Shown in pieces: positions 1 to 8,979 of a stretch of DNA of 64,000 nucleotides. The notes beneath the pieces were generated by a model. It was not told the DNA's origin, ran no database searches, and saw only the letters and a list, made by a program, of their open reading frames with translations. This DNA comes from Alistipes sp. Zagget8 (lineage in GTDB: Bacteria > Bacteroidota > Bacteroidia > Bacteroidales > Rikenellaceae). The stretch's first letter is position 1; each line of letters begins with the position of its first letter. The DNA lies in the NCBI GenBank assembly GCA_001941065.1, contig MSHJ01000012.1:62001-126000 (forward strand). Direction: 5' to 3'. A program made the translations under genes and the position numbers.

Positions 1-1350
1 GATGCGGTTTCTTCCTGGTCGCTCTATGGATTCTACGTTATCCGCGACGACCAGTTACTCAAAGGACTCAGTTCCGATACGGATCAGGGCGATTTGCTGG
101 ATTTTAAGAAGTTCAACTACGTCAACTGCTCGGCGAACTGGATAAACGACGGGGCCTGGGTTTGGTTCTACGATGTGATTATCGCCTCCAATTCGGCAAT
201 CGAGGCGCTGGATCGTTTTCGGGAGCATCTCACCGAAGAGGCGGATCTGCGGAAGAATGATATCTATAAGAGCGAAATAAAGTTCCTGCGGGCCTACATG
301 TATTTGTTCATGACCAGGCTCTGGGGAGACGTGCCCGTATTTACCGACAATGCGGAGGTGGACGGTATTTTCCGTTCCCCGCGGGCGAAGGTCTATGAGT
401 TCATCATCACCCAGCTGGAAGAAGCAGCTGCAATCCTGCCGGACGAGCATCCCAAGAATCTTGAACACGTCGGCGCTGCATCCAAATACGCCGCACTGGC
501 ATTGCAGGCCAAAGCTGCCGCCGACATTGCCGATTGGGAGACGGTCTATGCTGCGACCGAAACGATCATCAATGATAACAAGTTCGATCTTTATCCTGAT
601 TTCTACCAGTTGTTTAAAAAGCCGGGGCAGATGTGTGAGGAGACGATCTATGAAGCACAGTTTACCGATTTCGGAAAAGCGGACGACATCGTCAAGGCCG
701 GCGGTTATGCCGCGAACGTTCAGGGTCCGAACGGGAATTGGATAGACAATGAAGCCGGTATTCCGATTTGGGGTGGCTGGGGCTTCCTGCCGGCCAGTGA
801 TGCATTGGAGAAAAAGATGCTCGATCGGGGCGAGACGGTCCGTTTGACAACGACGCTGCTCTATTCGGCCCAGACGAATCCCGATGGGGAACGCGATTAC
901 AGTGGAGTGAAATACCCGTACCGATTAACTCCCTCGGGGGACCAGATTTTCTCTACACAATATAAAATGTACAACGGAAAGACTTACGTTCCATCCGATC
1001 AAATGACACCCGGCCGTGCGGACTGGGGGTGTTACAACAACATGCGGATGCTTCGTTTCGCCGAAGTGCTGCTGCTGAATGCTGAGGCCCGGGTTCACAA
1101 GAATATGGATGCGGATGCGTCCTTCAACCGTGTGCGGGTGCGTGCCAAAATGCCTGAACTGACCGGTGTTACGCTGGAACAGATCTACGATGAACGCGAT
1201 ATAGAACTGGCGCTTGAATGGGGTGACCGTTATTACGACCTGACCCGCACAGGACGGGCGGCAGATGTATTGACGGGATACTCCGAGGCTGTGCGCTACT
1301 ATCCGATTCCCCGTGCACAGATCGACTTGAATCCTAATTTGGGGAAATAG
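1..1350 (+). CDS. SusD/RagB family outer-membrane glycan-binding lipoprotein, 5' truncated by the window
   Basis: The frame is open from base 1, so the start and lipoprotein signal lie outside the window; 449 codons are visible before the TAG at 1348-1350. SusD proteins sit on the outer membrane, bind glycan and cap a partner SusC transporter. Seen here are the typical TPR-like helical middle and the family's C-terminal pattern, an ERDIELALEWGDRYYDLTR stretch followed by a YYPIPRAQIDLNPNLGK ending. A susC gene is expected just upstream. The gene converges on the corrinoid/glycosidase operon, with a shared terminator in between. The glycan cannot be told from this sequence. Confidence 0.9.
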   Translation, partial: DAVSSWSLYGFYVIRDDQLLKGLSSDTDQGDLLDFKKFNYVNCSANWINDGAWVWFYDVIIASNSAIEALDRFREHLTEEADLRKNDIYKSEIKFLRAYMYLFMTRLWGDVPVFTDNAEVDGIFRSPRAKVYEFIITQLEEAAAILPDEHPKNLEHVGAASKYAALALQAKAAADIADWETVYAATETIINDNKFDLYPDFYQLFKKPGQMCEETIYEAQFTDFGKADDIVKAGGYAANVQGPNGNWIDNEAGIPIWGGWGFLPASDALEKKMLDRGETVRLTTTLLYSAQTNPDGERDYSGVKYPYRLTPSGDQIFSTQYKMYNGKTYVPSDQMTPGRADWGCYNNMRMLRFAEVLLLNAEARVHKNMDADASFNRVRVRAKMPELTGVTLEQIYDERDIELALEWGDRYYDLTRTGRAADVLTGYSEAVRYYPIPRAQIDLNPNLGK

Positions 1351-1375
1351 TTCCTCCCCTCCGGAAATGCCGATA

Positions 1376-1411
1376 AAAAAACAGGAGACTTTTATAAGTC
1401 TCCTGTTTTTT
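1376..1411. terminator. Bidirectional intrinsic terminator
   Basis: A perfect 11-bp stem (ACAGGAGACTT at 1381-1391 with AAGTCTCCTGT at 1396-1406) and a TTAT loop are flanked by an A run and a T run, so it can stop transcription from both strands. It separates the convergent SusD gene and the methyltransferase operon. Confidence 0.9.
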
Positions 1412-1428
1412 GTGCGAAAACCGGTTAG

Positions 1429-2427
1429 TTACCGGTTGAATTGGGTGAGGGCCCGGTAAAAAGCCTCGATATTTTTAGCGGGAACCTGCGGTGGAACGTC
1501 GCATCCGGTCGAGAGTACGAAATTCGGAAAAATCGCCGTCTTTTCCAGTAACGAACTTGTTTCGGCGTACACCTGCTCCGGGGTTCCTTGTTTGAATACA
1601 CCTACCGGGTCGATATTGCCCATTACCAGAACATCCGCAGGGCAGGATTGGAGGGCTTCCACCATGTCGGCCTTGTTCCCGAAATGATACCCGCTGGCCC
1701 CGACGGCAAGCATAGCCTGTGTGCAATGTCCGGTATTGCCGCAGTTGTGGAGGATCACGGCAAACGATTCGTCCTGCACGGCTTCCACGATCCGGCGGAT
1801 ATGGACCGAGGAAAATGTCCGGCAATCCTCATCGGAAAGCAATCCGGCCGCCGGTTCAGCCATGATGACCCCGGCCACTCCCGTTTGTTTGATCGCCCGG
1901 CAATAGCGGAGCAGGAATTCCGTACATTTTTCAAGCAACAGCTGCATGGCGTCGGGCTCGATGTAAATGGCCATCATGATTTCCGTCATGTCGTAAAGGC
2001 GCCCCGCCAGGGAAAACGGCCCGATACACCCGGCGAATACCGGAATGTCCAGCTGTTTTGCGGCGAGTTCGTCGGCTTTCAGGTACTGCGGAATGCGTTT
2101 CTCGTCGAGCGCCGGGATCTGCAATGCCTTTATTCCGGCATAATCCGATATGAGACGCCCTTCTACGCTCGGAATGTCGTCGGGGCTCATATGAAGGCCG
2201 GCGCCGAAAGCTTCCGCCTCGACCGTAAGGTCCATAATCGTCGTCGATGCCGCGGCCTGGGGAAAGCGCCGGGCCAGCGCTTCGACCGCCCTGAAATGTG
2301 TTTCACCATCGGTTACCGCATCGACGATCCGTTTGCCGATCAACTCGATGCCGGGGTGCGTCATAATCGGAATCGCCGTGCGTTCTTTTTGTCCGATCAG
2401 CGTCTTGATCCATTGAGCCGTGTTCAT
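1429..2427 (-). CDS. UroD-fold corrinoid-dependent methyltransferase (MtaA/MtbA-like)
   Basis: A 332-aa protein of the uroporphyrinogen decarboxylase superfamily. It keeps the zinc motif of the methylcobamide:thiol methyltransferases rather than a decarboxylase site: His227-x-Cys229 in ILHNCGN, and Cys309 in STGCDVPP followed by P-x-x-NI. In that family the zinc activates a thiol or other nucleophile for methyl exchange with a corrinoid cofactor. The ATG overlaps the stop of the upstream activation-domain gene by 4 nt, and a corrinoid protein is two genes upstream, so it very likely works on that protein. Which way the methyl group moves, and the partner (thiol, folate or O-methyl substrate), cannot be read from sequence. 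It is the last gene of an operon starting with two glycosidases. It is too divergent to be HemE. Confidence 0.85.
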   Translation of the reverse strand: MNTAQWIKTLIGQKERTAIPIMTHPGIELIGKRIVDAVTDGETHFRAVEALARRFPQAAASTTIMDLTVEAEAFGAGLHMSPDDIPSVEGRLISDYAGIKALQIPALDEKRIPQYLKADELAAKQLDIPVFAGCIGPFSLAGRLYDMTEIMMAIYIEPDAMQLLLEKCTEFLLRYCRAIKQTGVAGVIMAEPAAGLLSDEDCRTFSSVHIRRIVEAVQDESFAVILHNCGNTGHCTQAMLAVGASGYHFGNKADMVEALQSCPADVLVMGNIDPVGVFKQGTPEQVYAETSSLLEKTAIFPNFVLSTGCDVPPQVPAKNIEAFYRALTQFNR

Positions 2428-3110
2428 ATTTTCTGTTTTAATCTGTTTTTATAACAATCTTTCCTGCCGCATATCGCGCAGCCATACGGCATTTTCTGCA
2501 CCCGGCTGCCGACAGCGATAACTCCGCTGACGGATTTGACGGGAGACATGAGACTCGAACTGTTCAGCTCTACCCCGCATATTTTGGGCGGGAACAATTC
2601 GAAGAGTTGCTGCTGATCGCTGACTGGCCAGCCGCAGTATCCGGGGCTATAAGAATTGCTGATCTGCATCCCCTTTTCTGCGAGGGAGCCGCTCATCCGC
2701 CGGGCCATGATCCGGGCGGTGGCCTCGGCGATCTCCGACCCGATGGCATCGGCCAGGAATTCTTTCAGGATGTCGTCTTCCGTTTTGAGTTCCCGGAGCC
2801 ATGCGTCGAATTCCCGACCTGCGGTAGCAATAAAAAATGCCAGATATTCCGCATCTCTCAGATAACGGGTGATGACGTGTCCCGTTGCGAATCTTGCCCC
2901 GCCGGCCGAAATGCTGTCGGGATCGATCCGTTCGGTCGGAAATAACCTGTATGCATACTGCGGGCGGCATCGCCGGGCAGCTTCGGAGATCGCCTCGTCG
3001 AGCAGAATCTCGAATTGTCCGGGTGCGGAAGCCTGCGTGATCCCCAGTCCGCGACAGACCTCTGTGCGGTCGAACGGAAGGTCCGCGAATGGAATTTCCG
3101 CCTGTTTCAT
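2424..3110 (-). CDS. Stand-alone MetH activation-domain-like protein (corrinoid reactivation)
   Basis: About 228 aa from the ATG at 3110. The open frame extends further upstream, but only into the corrinoid gene. The SYSPGYCGWP motif (residues 153-162) and following helix match the SAM-binding region of the vitamin B12-dependent methionine synthase activation domain, which remethylates cob(II)alamin with SAM. There is no homocysteine, folate or cobalamin domain. The C-terminus has CAIC and a further Cys (C211, C214, C219), which could bind a metal or redox centre; that part is inference. The gene starts 2 nt after the corrinoid gene stop and overlaps the methyltransferase start by 4 nt. Likely role: electron/SAM-dependent repair of the neighbouring corrinoid protein. 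Confidence 0.8.
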   Translation of the reverse strand: MKQAEIPFADLPFDRTEVCRGLGITQASAPGQFEILLDEAISEAARRCRPQYAYRLFPTERIDPDSISAGGARFATGHVITRYLRDAEYLAFFIATAGREFDAWLRELKTEDDILKEFLADAIGSEIAEATARIMARRMSGSLAEKGMQISNSYSPGYCGWPVSDQQQLFELFPPKICGVELNSSSLMSPVKSVSGVIAVGSRVQKMPYGCAICGRKDCYKNRLKQKI

Positions 3111-3112
3111 CC

Positions 3113-3745
3113 TTATGCCCGGATAAGGCGGCGGGCCAGAATTACGGCGCCGTTTGCATTGGAACTGTATCCGTCGGCTCCTATCTCGGCCGCAAAGGCT
3201 TCCGTCAACGGAGCTCCTCCGACCATGACGCGGGGTTTCAGGACGAGGTCCGAGGCCTGAATAGCGGCTGTGACCTCCCGCATATAATTCATGGTGGTAG
3301 TCAACAGCGCCGACATGCATACGATGTCGGCATGGTGTTTCCGAACGGCTTCGACGAATTGGTCGCTGGAAACGTCCACTCCGAGATTGATGACCTCGAA
3401 TCCGCAGCCTTCAAGCATGGATGCGACCAGATTCTTTCCGATGTCGTGGAGGTCTCCTTTGACCGTGCCGATCACGATCGTTCCGGCGGAAGTCGTCGTA
3501 CCTGCCGTGAGCAGGGGCTTCAGCAGATTGAGCACGCCCTTCATGGCCCGGGCGCTCATCAGCAGGTTGGGGACAAAAGCTTTTCCGGATTCGAACCGGG
3601 CGCCGATCTCTTCCATGGCCTTTACCATGTAATCGTTGATAATGACCTGGGGATCTGTCCCTTCATCGATGGCTGTCTTCGTTACTGCGATCCCTTCTTC
3701 GAGTTTTCCGTTCAGGATGGCGTCGTACAATTGGGTTAAGTTCAT
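3113..3745 (-). CDS. Corrinoid (B12-binding) methyl carrier protein, MtaC/MtbC/MttC-like
   Basis: A 210-aa protein with the two-domain layout of methyltransferase corrinoid proteins: an N-terminal helical cap (about residues 1-85) and a Rossmann-like cobalamin domain. The base-off/His-on cobalamin motif is complete: D98-x-H100-x-x-G103 in GDLHDIGKN, S145-x-L147 in MSALLTTT, and GG at 176-177 in MVGGAP. It shuttles a methyl group between a donor-specific methyltransferase and an acceptor methyltransferase. It lies 28 nt after the GH2 gene and 2 nt before the reactivation gene. Homology to the MetH B12 module is also possible, but no other MetH module is present. Confidence 0.92.
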   Translation of the reverse strand: MNLTQLYDAILNGKLEEGIAVTKTAIDEGTDPQVIINDYMVKAMEEIGARFESGKAFVPNLLMSARAMKGVLNLLKPLLTAGTTTSAGTIVIGTVKGDLHDIGKNLVASMLEGCGFEVINLGVDVSSDQFVEAVRKHHADIVCMSALLTTTMNYMREVTAAIQASDLVLKPRVMVGGAPLTEAFAAEIGADGYSSNANGAVILARRLIRA

Positions 3746-3773
3746 AATCGTGTATTTTTAAGCCTCGGTCCGG

Positions 3774-6584
3774 TTACCGGACAATGGCTTTGATTTTTTC
3801 AATGTTTACCGTTATCCGGGGATCGAAATCCTCCGTTTCCATATAACTTGCCAGCGAATGCTGTAATTGTCGCGCTTCGAGGCGGTTTTCCCGGTCACTC
3901 AGCAGATCGACGCCGCAGACGAGGATTTTTCCTTTTCCCACGCGCGCCTCGAATATCAGGCCTAACGACCAGTTCTGGAACCAGTCGTCGACGATCCGGA
4001 CGATCGGCTGGATCTGCGGGTCTATTTCTGCCAGCTTGACTGCGTTTCCATGAAGCATCGCATCCCACCACTGATAGTTCTGGTGAAATTCCGTAGGGAA
4101 GAGGCGCAGTGCGGGATGTCCGGGGTCGGTCAGTACGCCGAACGCATACGGCGGTTGGAGATGCAGGGTCCAGCCCGTGTTCCAGAAGATCGTGGAGAAG
4201 CCTAATGTGACCTCTCCTCCCATTTCCTTTTTAATCGCTCCTTTACGGGGGGTGAAAAGCACTTTTCCTCCGTTTTTCAGGAACTTTACCGTCCGGGCGT
4301 CCAGCGTGTCGGTCACTACGATGTCCCGGGGGATGGAATGTTCCGTGTCGGGGTATACCCAGATGTCCCAATCGTTGACATGGCCGTCGACATTGACCGC
4401 GAATTTCAGTTGCTCGGGTTCGGTGAATTCTTTCAGCGGATAGCGCACATTCCCCAGCCGGATACAGTTGCCGATGGGAATGTCCTGCTGTGTCAGGTTG
4501 CCGAAAGCCACGATCTCTCCGCTGGTCCGGGACAGCGTCCAGGAGGGAACGACCGATTTCAGCGGTTCCCTGTCGAAATGCGCGATCTCGATCTCGGCCT
4601 CGAAATTCGCACTGTTCGGGAAAATCAGCCGTTTCATGCGGGCCAGCGGCACCGTCTTGCCTGCGAATCGGTTGAATTCGGCCGGCGTGATGTAACCTTT
4701 CTGTTCCCAGAATGCGTCCAGAATCCCGACGAGCGCTGTGCCTTGTCCCGGAAAATCGGAAAGGCTCAGCATTTGGAATCCGGCGAAATCAGGGGTTCGC
4801 AATTCGGCTTCCAGTTCTGCCTTCCAGCAGATTGCCTGCAACTTGCCGGATGCTTGCAGAAAATCCTCGCCCAGATGCGACATGCCGTTGTCCGCCAACA
4901 TTTCCCGGAACACCTCGAAATTCCGGGCCCGCACCGCACAGCCCTCGTACTTGTCGATTTCCTTGAAATTGGGGTAGACGCACCAGTTGCCGATCTCATG
5001 GGCGATGTGGGGTATCTGTCGCTGATCGATGATCTCGTACCAGTCGTAGTCGGTGGAAGGAGCATGCTTGTTGATGTAGCTTTCCAATCCGGCAAACCAC
5101 CAATAAATGCGCGGGTAGCCGTCGTTGTGATAGTCATTGTTCGGGTTATCGGGCCAGCCTGCACCCGATGTATATTTATGCCGGGGGTCGATTTGCTTGT
5201 AGTGGCCGACAAATTCATTGAGGAATGCCTGCATGCCTTCGCCCGACGGCTCATTGCCGTATGTATAGAACATGAACGACGGGTGGTTGCCGTATTCTTT
5301 CATGATACGATCGGTTTCGTCATAAAGGAATTTGTTGAATACGGAATCCTGGCCGACTCCGTCGCTCCAGCTCGCCCCTTCCACTTGCAGATAAACTCCC
5401 AGTTGATCGGCAGCTTCGAATGCCGCCTCGGGCGGACACCACGAATGGTAACGCACGTGGTTGAGTCCGTGTTCCTTGATGACGGTGAACACCCGGCGCC
5501 ATTCGCTGATGTCGGTAGGGGGATATCCGGTCCTTGGGTAAGTTGCGCAGTCGAGCGTACCCCGTAAAAAGGTCTCGCGCCCGTTTACGGCGAAGCGGCG
5601 TCCGATACGCGACACTTCCCGCATGCCGAACGTCGTGGCGAATGAGTCCGTTCCCTCGCCGGAGGTCAGACGGGCCGTCATCCGATACAGATACGGCGTA
5701 TGTTCGTCCCACTCGAAGAAATCGTCGCCCATTGGGTATGCTACCGTCAGGCTGTCGGTTCCGGGGGCGATTGAGATTTCATGCTCTGCCTGCCCCGGGC
5801 GGTGCTGCCAGGGGGTGAATTGCGATTCGGCTGTCAGATCGATCCGGGCGGTGATCCGCCGCCCTGTCTTGTTTTCGAAGCGGAGCACGGCTTTCGCCTC
5901 TTTGCGGGCGTTGTCCGGGAAGACGGCGACTTGTGCGATCCGTACCTTGCTGCGGGGCGTGACCGTTATTTTTCCGGCGATTCCGTTCCAGTTCGTCTGT
6001 GTGTGGTCGGCCAGACTGTGGGCATTGATACCGACATTGATTTTATGGGAATTGTCTACCCGAATAGCGATTCGGTGTGCACCCGGCGACAGCTCTCCGA
6101 GATCGTAGCGGTGGGGTGCGGACAGCGAATTCTGCATGCCGTAACTTTTTCCGTCGATCCATACGAGGCTTTCCCAGTGGACCCGTTCGAGAGTCAGGAT
6201 CATATCCTGTCCGGCCGCCGACTCCGGAATGCGGAATTCACGGCTGTACCATGCCGGCCCGACATACTCTTTTTCGGGCTGCATCCAGAAGATCACTTTC
6301 GTATTCCCCGGTTGGCGCCATTTTTCGTATAATGGCTTACGGTACCACGAGGAGTCTGCCACCCAGCTCGTCCATTTGGTATCGACCGTAATGTCGTTCC
6401 CTTTTCCGTTCGTGGTCATCGATCCGGGCAGTTTTACCGTTTCGTCATATGTCTGCAAGTACCATTTTTCCCGGATACCGATGTCAAGGGAGTCGATCCG
6501 AAAATTCCAGTCTCCCGAAAGGTCGATGCCTGCGGCCCGTGAAATCAGGGGCAGGAGAGCCAAAAGGCATAGTAAAAGTCGCAT
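3774..6584 (-). CDS. Secreted glycoside hydrolase family 2 enzyme
   Basis: About 936 aa from the ATG at 6584, chosen because it opens a signal peptide (MRLLLCLLALLPLISRAAG); the frame upstream runs into the GH42 gene. Domains in order: jelly-roll sugar-binding domain starting at LSGDWNFRIDS (about 22-210), immunoglobulin-like domain (about 215-325), TIM barrel (about 330-700) and a C-terminal beta region. The GH2 acid/base lies in FYTYGNEPSGEG (N444-E445) and a likely nucleophile is E530 in AHEIGNW. GH2 members are beta-galactosidases, mannosidases, glucuronidases or arabinosidases, and specificity is not evident here. It is the second gene of the operon, 17 nt after GH42, and probably periplasmic. 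Confidence 0.88.
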   Translation of the reverse strand: MRLLLCLLALLPLISRAAGIDLSGDWNFRIDSLDIGIREKWYLQTYDETVKLPGSMTTNGKGNDITVDTKWTSWVADSSWYRKPLYEKWRQPGNTKVIFWMQPEKEYVGPAWYSREFRIPESAAGQDMILTLERVHWESLVWIDGKSYGMQNSLSAPHRYDLGELSPGAHRIAIRVDNSHKINVGINAHSLADHTQTNWNGIAGKITVTPRSKVRIAQVAVFPDNARKEAKAVLRFENKTGRRITARIDLTAESQFTPWQHRPGQAEHEISIAPGTDSLTVAYPMGDDFFEWDEHTPYLYRMTARLTSGEGTDSFATTFGMREVSRIGRRFAVNGRETFLRGTLDCATYPRTGYPPTDISEWRRVFTVIKEHGLNHVRYHSWCPPEAAFEAADQLGVYLQVEGASWSDGVGQDSVFNKFLYDETDRIMKEYGNHPSFMFYTYGNEPSGEGMQAFLNEFVGHYKQIDPRHKYTSGAGWPDNPNNDYHNDGYPRIYWWFAGLESYINKHAPSTDYDWYEIIDQRQIPHIAHEIGNWCVYPNFKEIDKYEGCAVRARNFEVFREMLADNGMSHLGEDFLQASGKLQAICWKAELEAELRTPDFAGFQMLSLSDFPGQGTALVGILDAFWEQKGYITPAEFNRFAGKTVPLARMKRLIFPNSANFEAEIEIAHFDREPLKSVVPSWTLSRTSGEIVAFGNLTQQDIPIGNCIRLGNVRYPLKEFTEPEQLKFAVNVDGHVNDWDIWVYPDTEHSIPRDIVVTDTLDARTVKFLKNGGKVLFTPRKGAIKKEMGGEVTLGFSTIFWNTGWTLHLQPPYAFGVLTDPGHPALRLFPTEFHQNYQWWDAMLHGNAVKLAEIDPQIQPIVRIVDDWFQNWSLGLIFEARVGKGKILVCGVDLLSDRENRLEARQLQHSLASYMETEDFDPRITVNIEKIKAIVR

Positions 6585-6601
6585 ATTTGTCGTTTTTTCG
6601 T

Positions 6602-8683
6602 TTATTCTTCCACGATATATAGATCCCAGGCCGGAATTTCCACCTGTTCCCCGGTGGCGATACGTTTTCCGGTCAGCAGGTCGCGGCCGGACTTGAATCG
6701 ATAGGTGCATGCGGCCGGTTTTCCGGAATAGTTGAGCAGAAAGTGTACGCTCCGGCCCTGTTCGTTTATTCCGCTGCGAACGACGACGGGAAATTCCGCG
6801 TCGACGGGCGGACGGGTAATCCCCGCCTCGGCACATGCCGTTTGCAGCAATTCGCGGGTCAGCGCCGGAGTGGGATTTCCTGCGATATAGGTCACGGCGC
6901 CCCGCCCGCTTTTATGATGGGTGATGGCCGCGTACTCTCCCCAATAGGGGCTGTCGTAAGTCGCCCATACTTCGGCTCCTTCCGGTATCATCAGTTCGAT
7001 CCAGCTGTCGAAGGCGAGGTCCGCACCCCGGGTCTTCAGTTTCGTGCTTTTCAACGGTATTTTGTCGATGGCCGTGAATTGCTGGTACGAAGCACCGACC
7101 TGCTTCCGGAAGGGGGCCGGTTGGCGTATCGGGTGTACCTTGATGTTTTCATCCGTAAATCCGCTGCGGAAGGTATACACCACATGCCCGCCGTTGGCGA
7201 CGAAGTCGTTCAAGCGTTCCGTTTCCTCTTCCGATGCCGAATACAGGGCCGGGACAACGATTAATTTATAGCGGGAAAGGTCTTTTTTGGTGTGATCGAC
7301 AAAGTCGCATTCTATGTTCAGCTTATAGAGCTGTTCGTAGAATTTCAGGAGTAATGTGTTGTAGTCCGTTTCGGGAGATATGGCGTAGTAGTTCATCGAC
7401 GTCAACGCTTCGTTGCTGAAATAGATGGCGACCCGGTTCTCTTTCCTGAGATTGTAGAGATGAGGAGACAGTCGATTCATCTCGGCGGCGATCCGCGTAG
7501 CTTCTTTTGTCGTCTCGTTCATCTCCATATCGTGTGCTAAGAGGCCTTTGCAATACATCTCGATCCCGTTGTGAATCGAATGCCATGGCCAGTAGGCGAC
7601 CATATTGGCCCCCGAGGCTATGTGGCTGAATGCTTGCAGGCGCAGTTGTTTCGGGTAGGCCAATTCGTAGAACATGTTTTGTCCGCTGGCCTCCATGACG
7701 AAATAATTGCCGTCCTTGTTGCTGCGTGAGAGGTCGCCCAGCATCCCGATCATCATTCCGTCCAGTTTGTCTTGTACATGGTGGTAGATATCTATGCCGC
7801 ATATATCCAAAGCTGCGGACGCCTCGAAATGATCGACTTTCGAATTGATACCGTGGCTCAGGTCTTTCCAGTCCGCATCGAAATTCTGGATGATGAATTG
7901 ATCCGGCCGTTTCAGGGACCGGACGATGTCGGCCTGCCAGGCCAGGAAACGGGTAACCAGGCTGCGCTGGAATTTCTCAAATTCGCAAAGCAGACTTTGG
8001 TTGACGGCGGCGATTGTCGAGGGCATATCTTCCCAGGTGTGAACCGAATTGCTCCATTGATGTAGCCCGAATGCGAGATTCATCGCTTCGGGGGTCTTGA
8101 ACCGATCTTTCAGGTGTTGCAGAAACAGACCTTGCACATGATCGTTCCAGTTGTCGTATTGCTTGGTTTCATTGTCCAGTTGATAACCGATTACGGCCGG
8201 GTGGTCTGCCGTGACCTCGACCATTTTGCGAATCACACGTTCCGCATAATATAAATAGGTGGGATGGGTGATGTCCATGTTTTGGCGCGTTCCGTAGCGA
8301 AATTTGCCGTGATAGTTTTCACCCAGGATCTCGGGATGTTTCTTTGCCAGCCATGTCGGCAGCGAATAGGTCGGTGTTCCGATGATGACGTGAATCCCGG
8401 CCTTGTGGAATTCATCCAGGCAACGTATGAGGTAATCCGTATTGAATTTTCCGTCCTGCGGTTCGAAATAGCCCCATGTGCTTTCTCCCATACGGACGAC
8501 ATTGAGCCCGATTTGCTTCATCATCTTTACATCTTCCGTGAGGCGGTCGGAGGGCATGTATTCGTAATAGTACGAAACACCGTAGAGCAGTTTCCGGTTG
8601 GTTTCCAGAAAAGTCCGCGGTTCCGCACCCAATAACGATACGGCCAGTAAAATTCCGGCAAATGATGCAAACGCTTTTTTCAT
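6602..8683 (-). CDS. Secreted GH42-like beta-galactosidase
   Basis: A 693-aa protein with an N-terminal signal peptide (about 20 residues). The barrel opens with LYGVSYYYEYMPSDRL, a GH42-type start. The acid/base is E172 in QLDNETKQYDNW and the likely nucleophile is E331 in FVMEASGQ. A glutamine-amidotransferase-like trimerisation region (around YKLIVVPALYSASEEETERL) and a small beta C-domain follow, as in GH42. It is the first gene of the minus-strand operon, behind a promoter with an inverted repeat, and diverges from GH97. The substrate is probably a beta-galactoside or related plant oligosaccharide. Confidence 0.87.
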   Translation of the reverse strand: MKKAFASFAGILLAVSLLGAEPRTFLETNRKLLYGVSYYYEYMPSDRLTEDVKMMKQIGLNVVRMGESTWGYFEPQDGKFNTDYLIRCLDEFHKAGIHVIIGTPTYSLPTWLAKKHPEILGENYHGKFRYGTRQNMDITHPTYLYYAERVIRKMVEVTADHPAVIGYQLDNETKQYDNWNDHVQGLFLQHLKDRFKTPEAMNLAFGLHQWSNSVHTWEDMPSTIAAVNQSLLCEFEKFQRSLVTRFLAWQADIVRSLKRPDQFIIQNFDADWKDLSHGINSKVDHFEASAALDICGIDIYHHVQDKLDGMMIGMLGDLSRSNKDGNYFVMEASGQNMFYELAYPKQLRLQAFSHIASGANMVAYWPWHSIHNGIEMYCKGLLAHDMEMNETTKEATRIAAEMNRLSPHLYNLRKENRVAIYFSNEALTSMNYYAISPETDYNTLLLKFYEQLYKLNIECDFVDHTKKDLSRYKLIVVPALYSASEEETERLNDFVANGGHVVYTFRSGFTDENIKVHPIRQPAPFRKQVGASYQQFTAIDKIPLKSTKLKTRGADLAFDSWIELMIPEGAEVWATYDSPYWGEYAAITHHKSGRGAVTYIAGNPTPALTRELLQTACAEAGITRPPVDAEFPVVVRSGINEQGRSVHFLLNYSGKPAACTYRFKSGRDLLTGKRIATGEQVEIPAWDLYIVEE

Positions 8684-8703
8684 AATTGATTTGACATTAT
8701 AAA

Positions 8704-8725
8704 ATAACCGACTGCGGTCGGTTAT
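8704..8725. promoter_or_regulatory. 9-bp inverted repeat at the predicted start of the GH42 operon
   Basis: ATAACCGAC (8704-8712) and GTCGGTTAT (8717-8725) form a perfect inverted repeat with a TGCG spacer, right next to the -7 element. It could be an operator or a 5'-end RNA hairpin. Confidence 0.6.
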
Positions 8726-8726
8726 A

Positions 8727-8734
8727 CAAAAGTA
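8727..8734 (-). promoter_or_regulatory. Predicted promoter -7 element of the GH42 operon
   Basis: On the minus strand this reads TACTTTTG, matching TAnnTTTG, about 43 bases before the GH42 ATG. The -33 element is not clear. The 8684-8979 gap otherwise holds only the divergent GH97 promoter and no gene that I can see. Confidence 0.6.
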
Positions 8735-8947
8735 TAGTTATTCCATGCATGGGGAAATAGGAATTAGTTGCAATAAAGATGGATAATAATTGCCTGATCT
8801 CGGGTGCCCGATCTGATCGGCTTAAAAATCGGATAGTTGTAAGCGTTTGATAAATATATCGTTATGTCGTTAATCTGGCTTGCTGCCCGAGTGGGCTGTT
8901 GTTGTTGAGTAATTGTTGGGGATGTTTTTCTCACTGGATAAAGTATT

Positions 8948-8955
8948 TATCTTTG
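8948..8955 (+). promoter_or_regulatory. Predicted promoter -7 element of the GH97 gene
   Basis: TATCTTTG fits the Bacteroidetes TAnnTTTG element and lies 24 bases before the GH97 start codon. No convincing -33 element is visible. Confidence 0.65.
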
Positions 8956-8979
8956 TTCTAAATAAAGTAAATCGGGATT

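Noticed and set aside
1429..2427. HemE (uroporphyrinogen decarboxylase) call
   Set aside because: The zinc-ligand pattern H-x-C and C, and the corrinoid neighbours, fit a methyltransferase and not heme synthesis.
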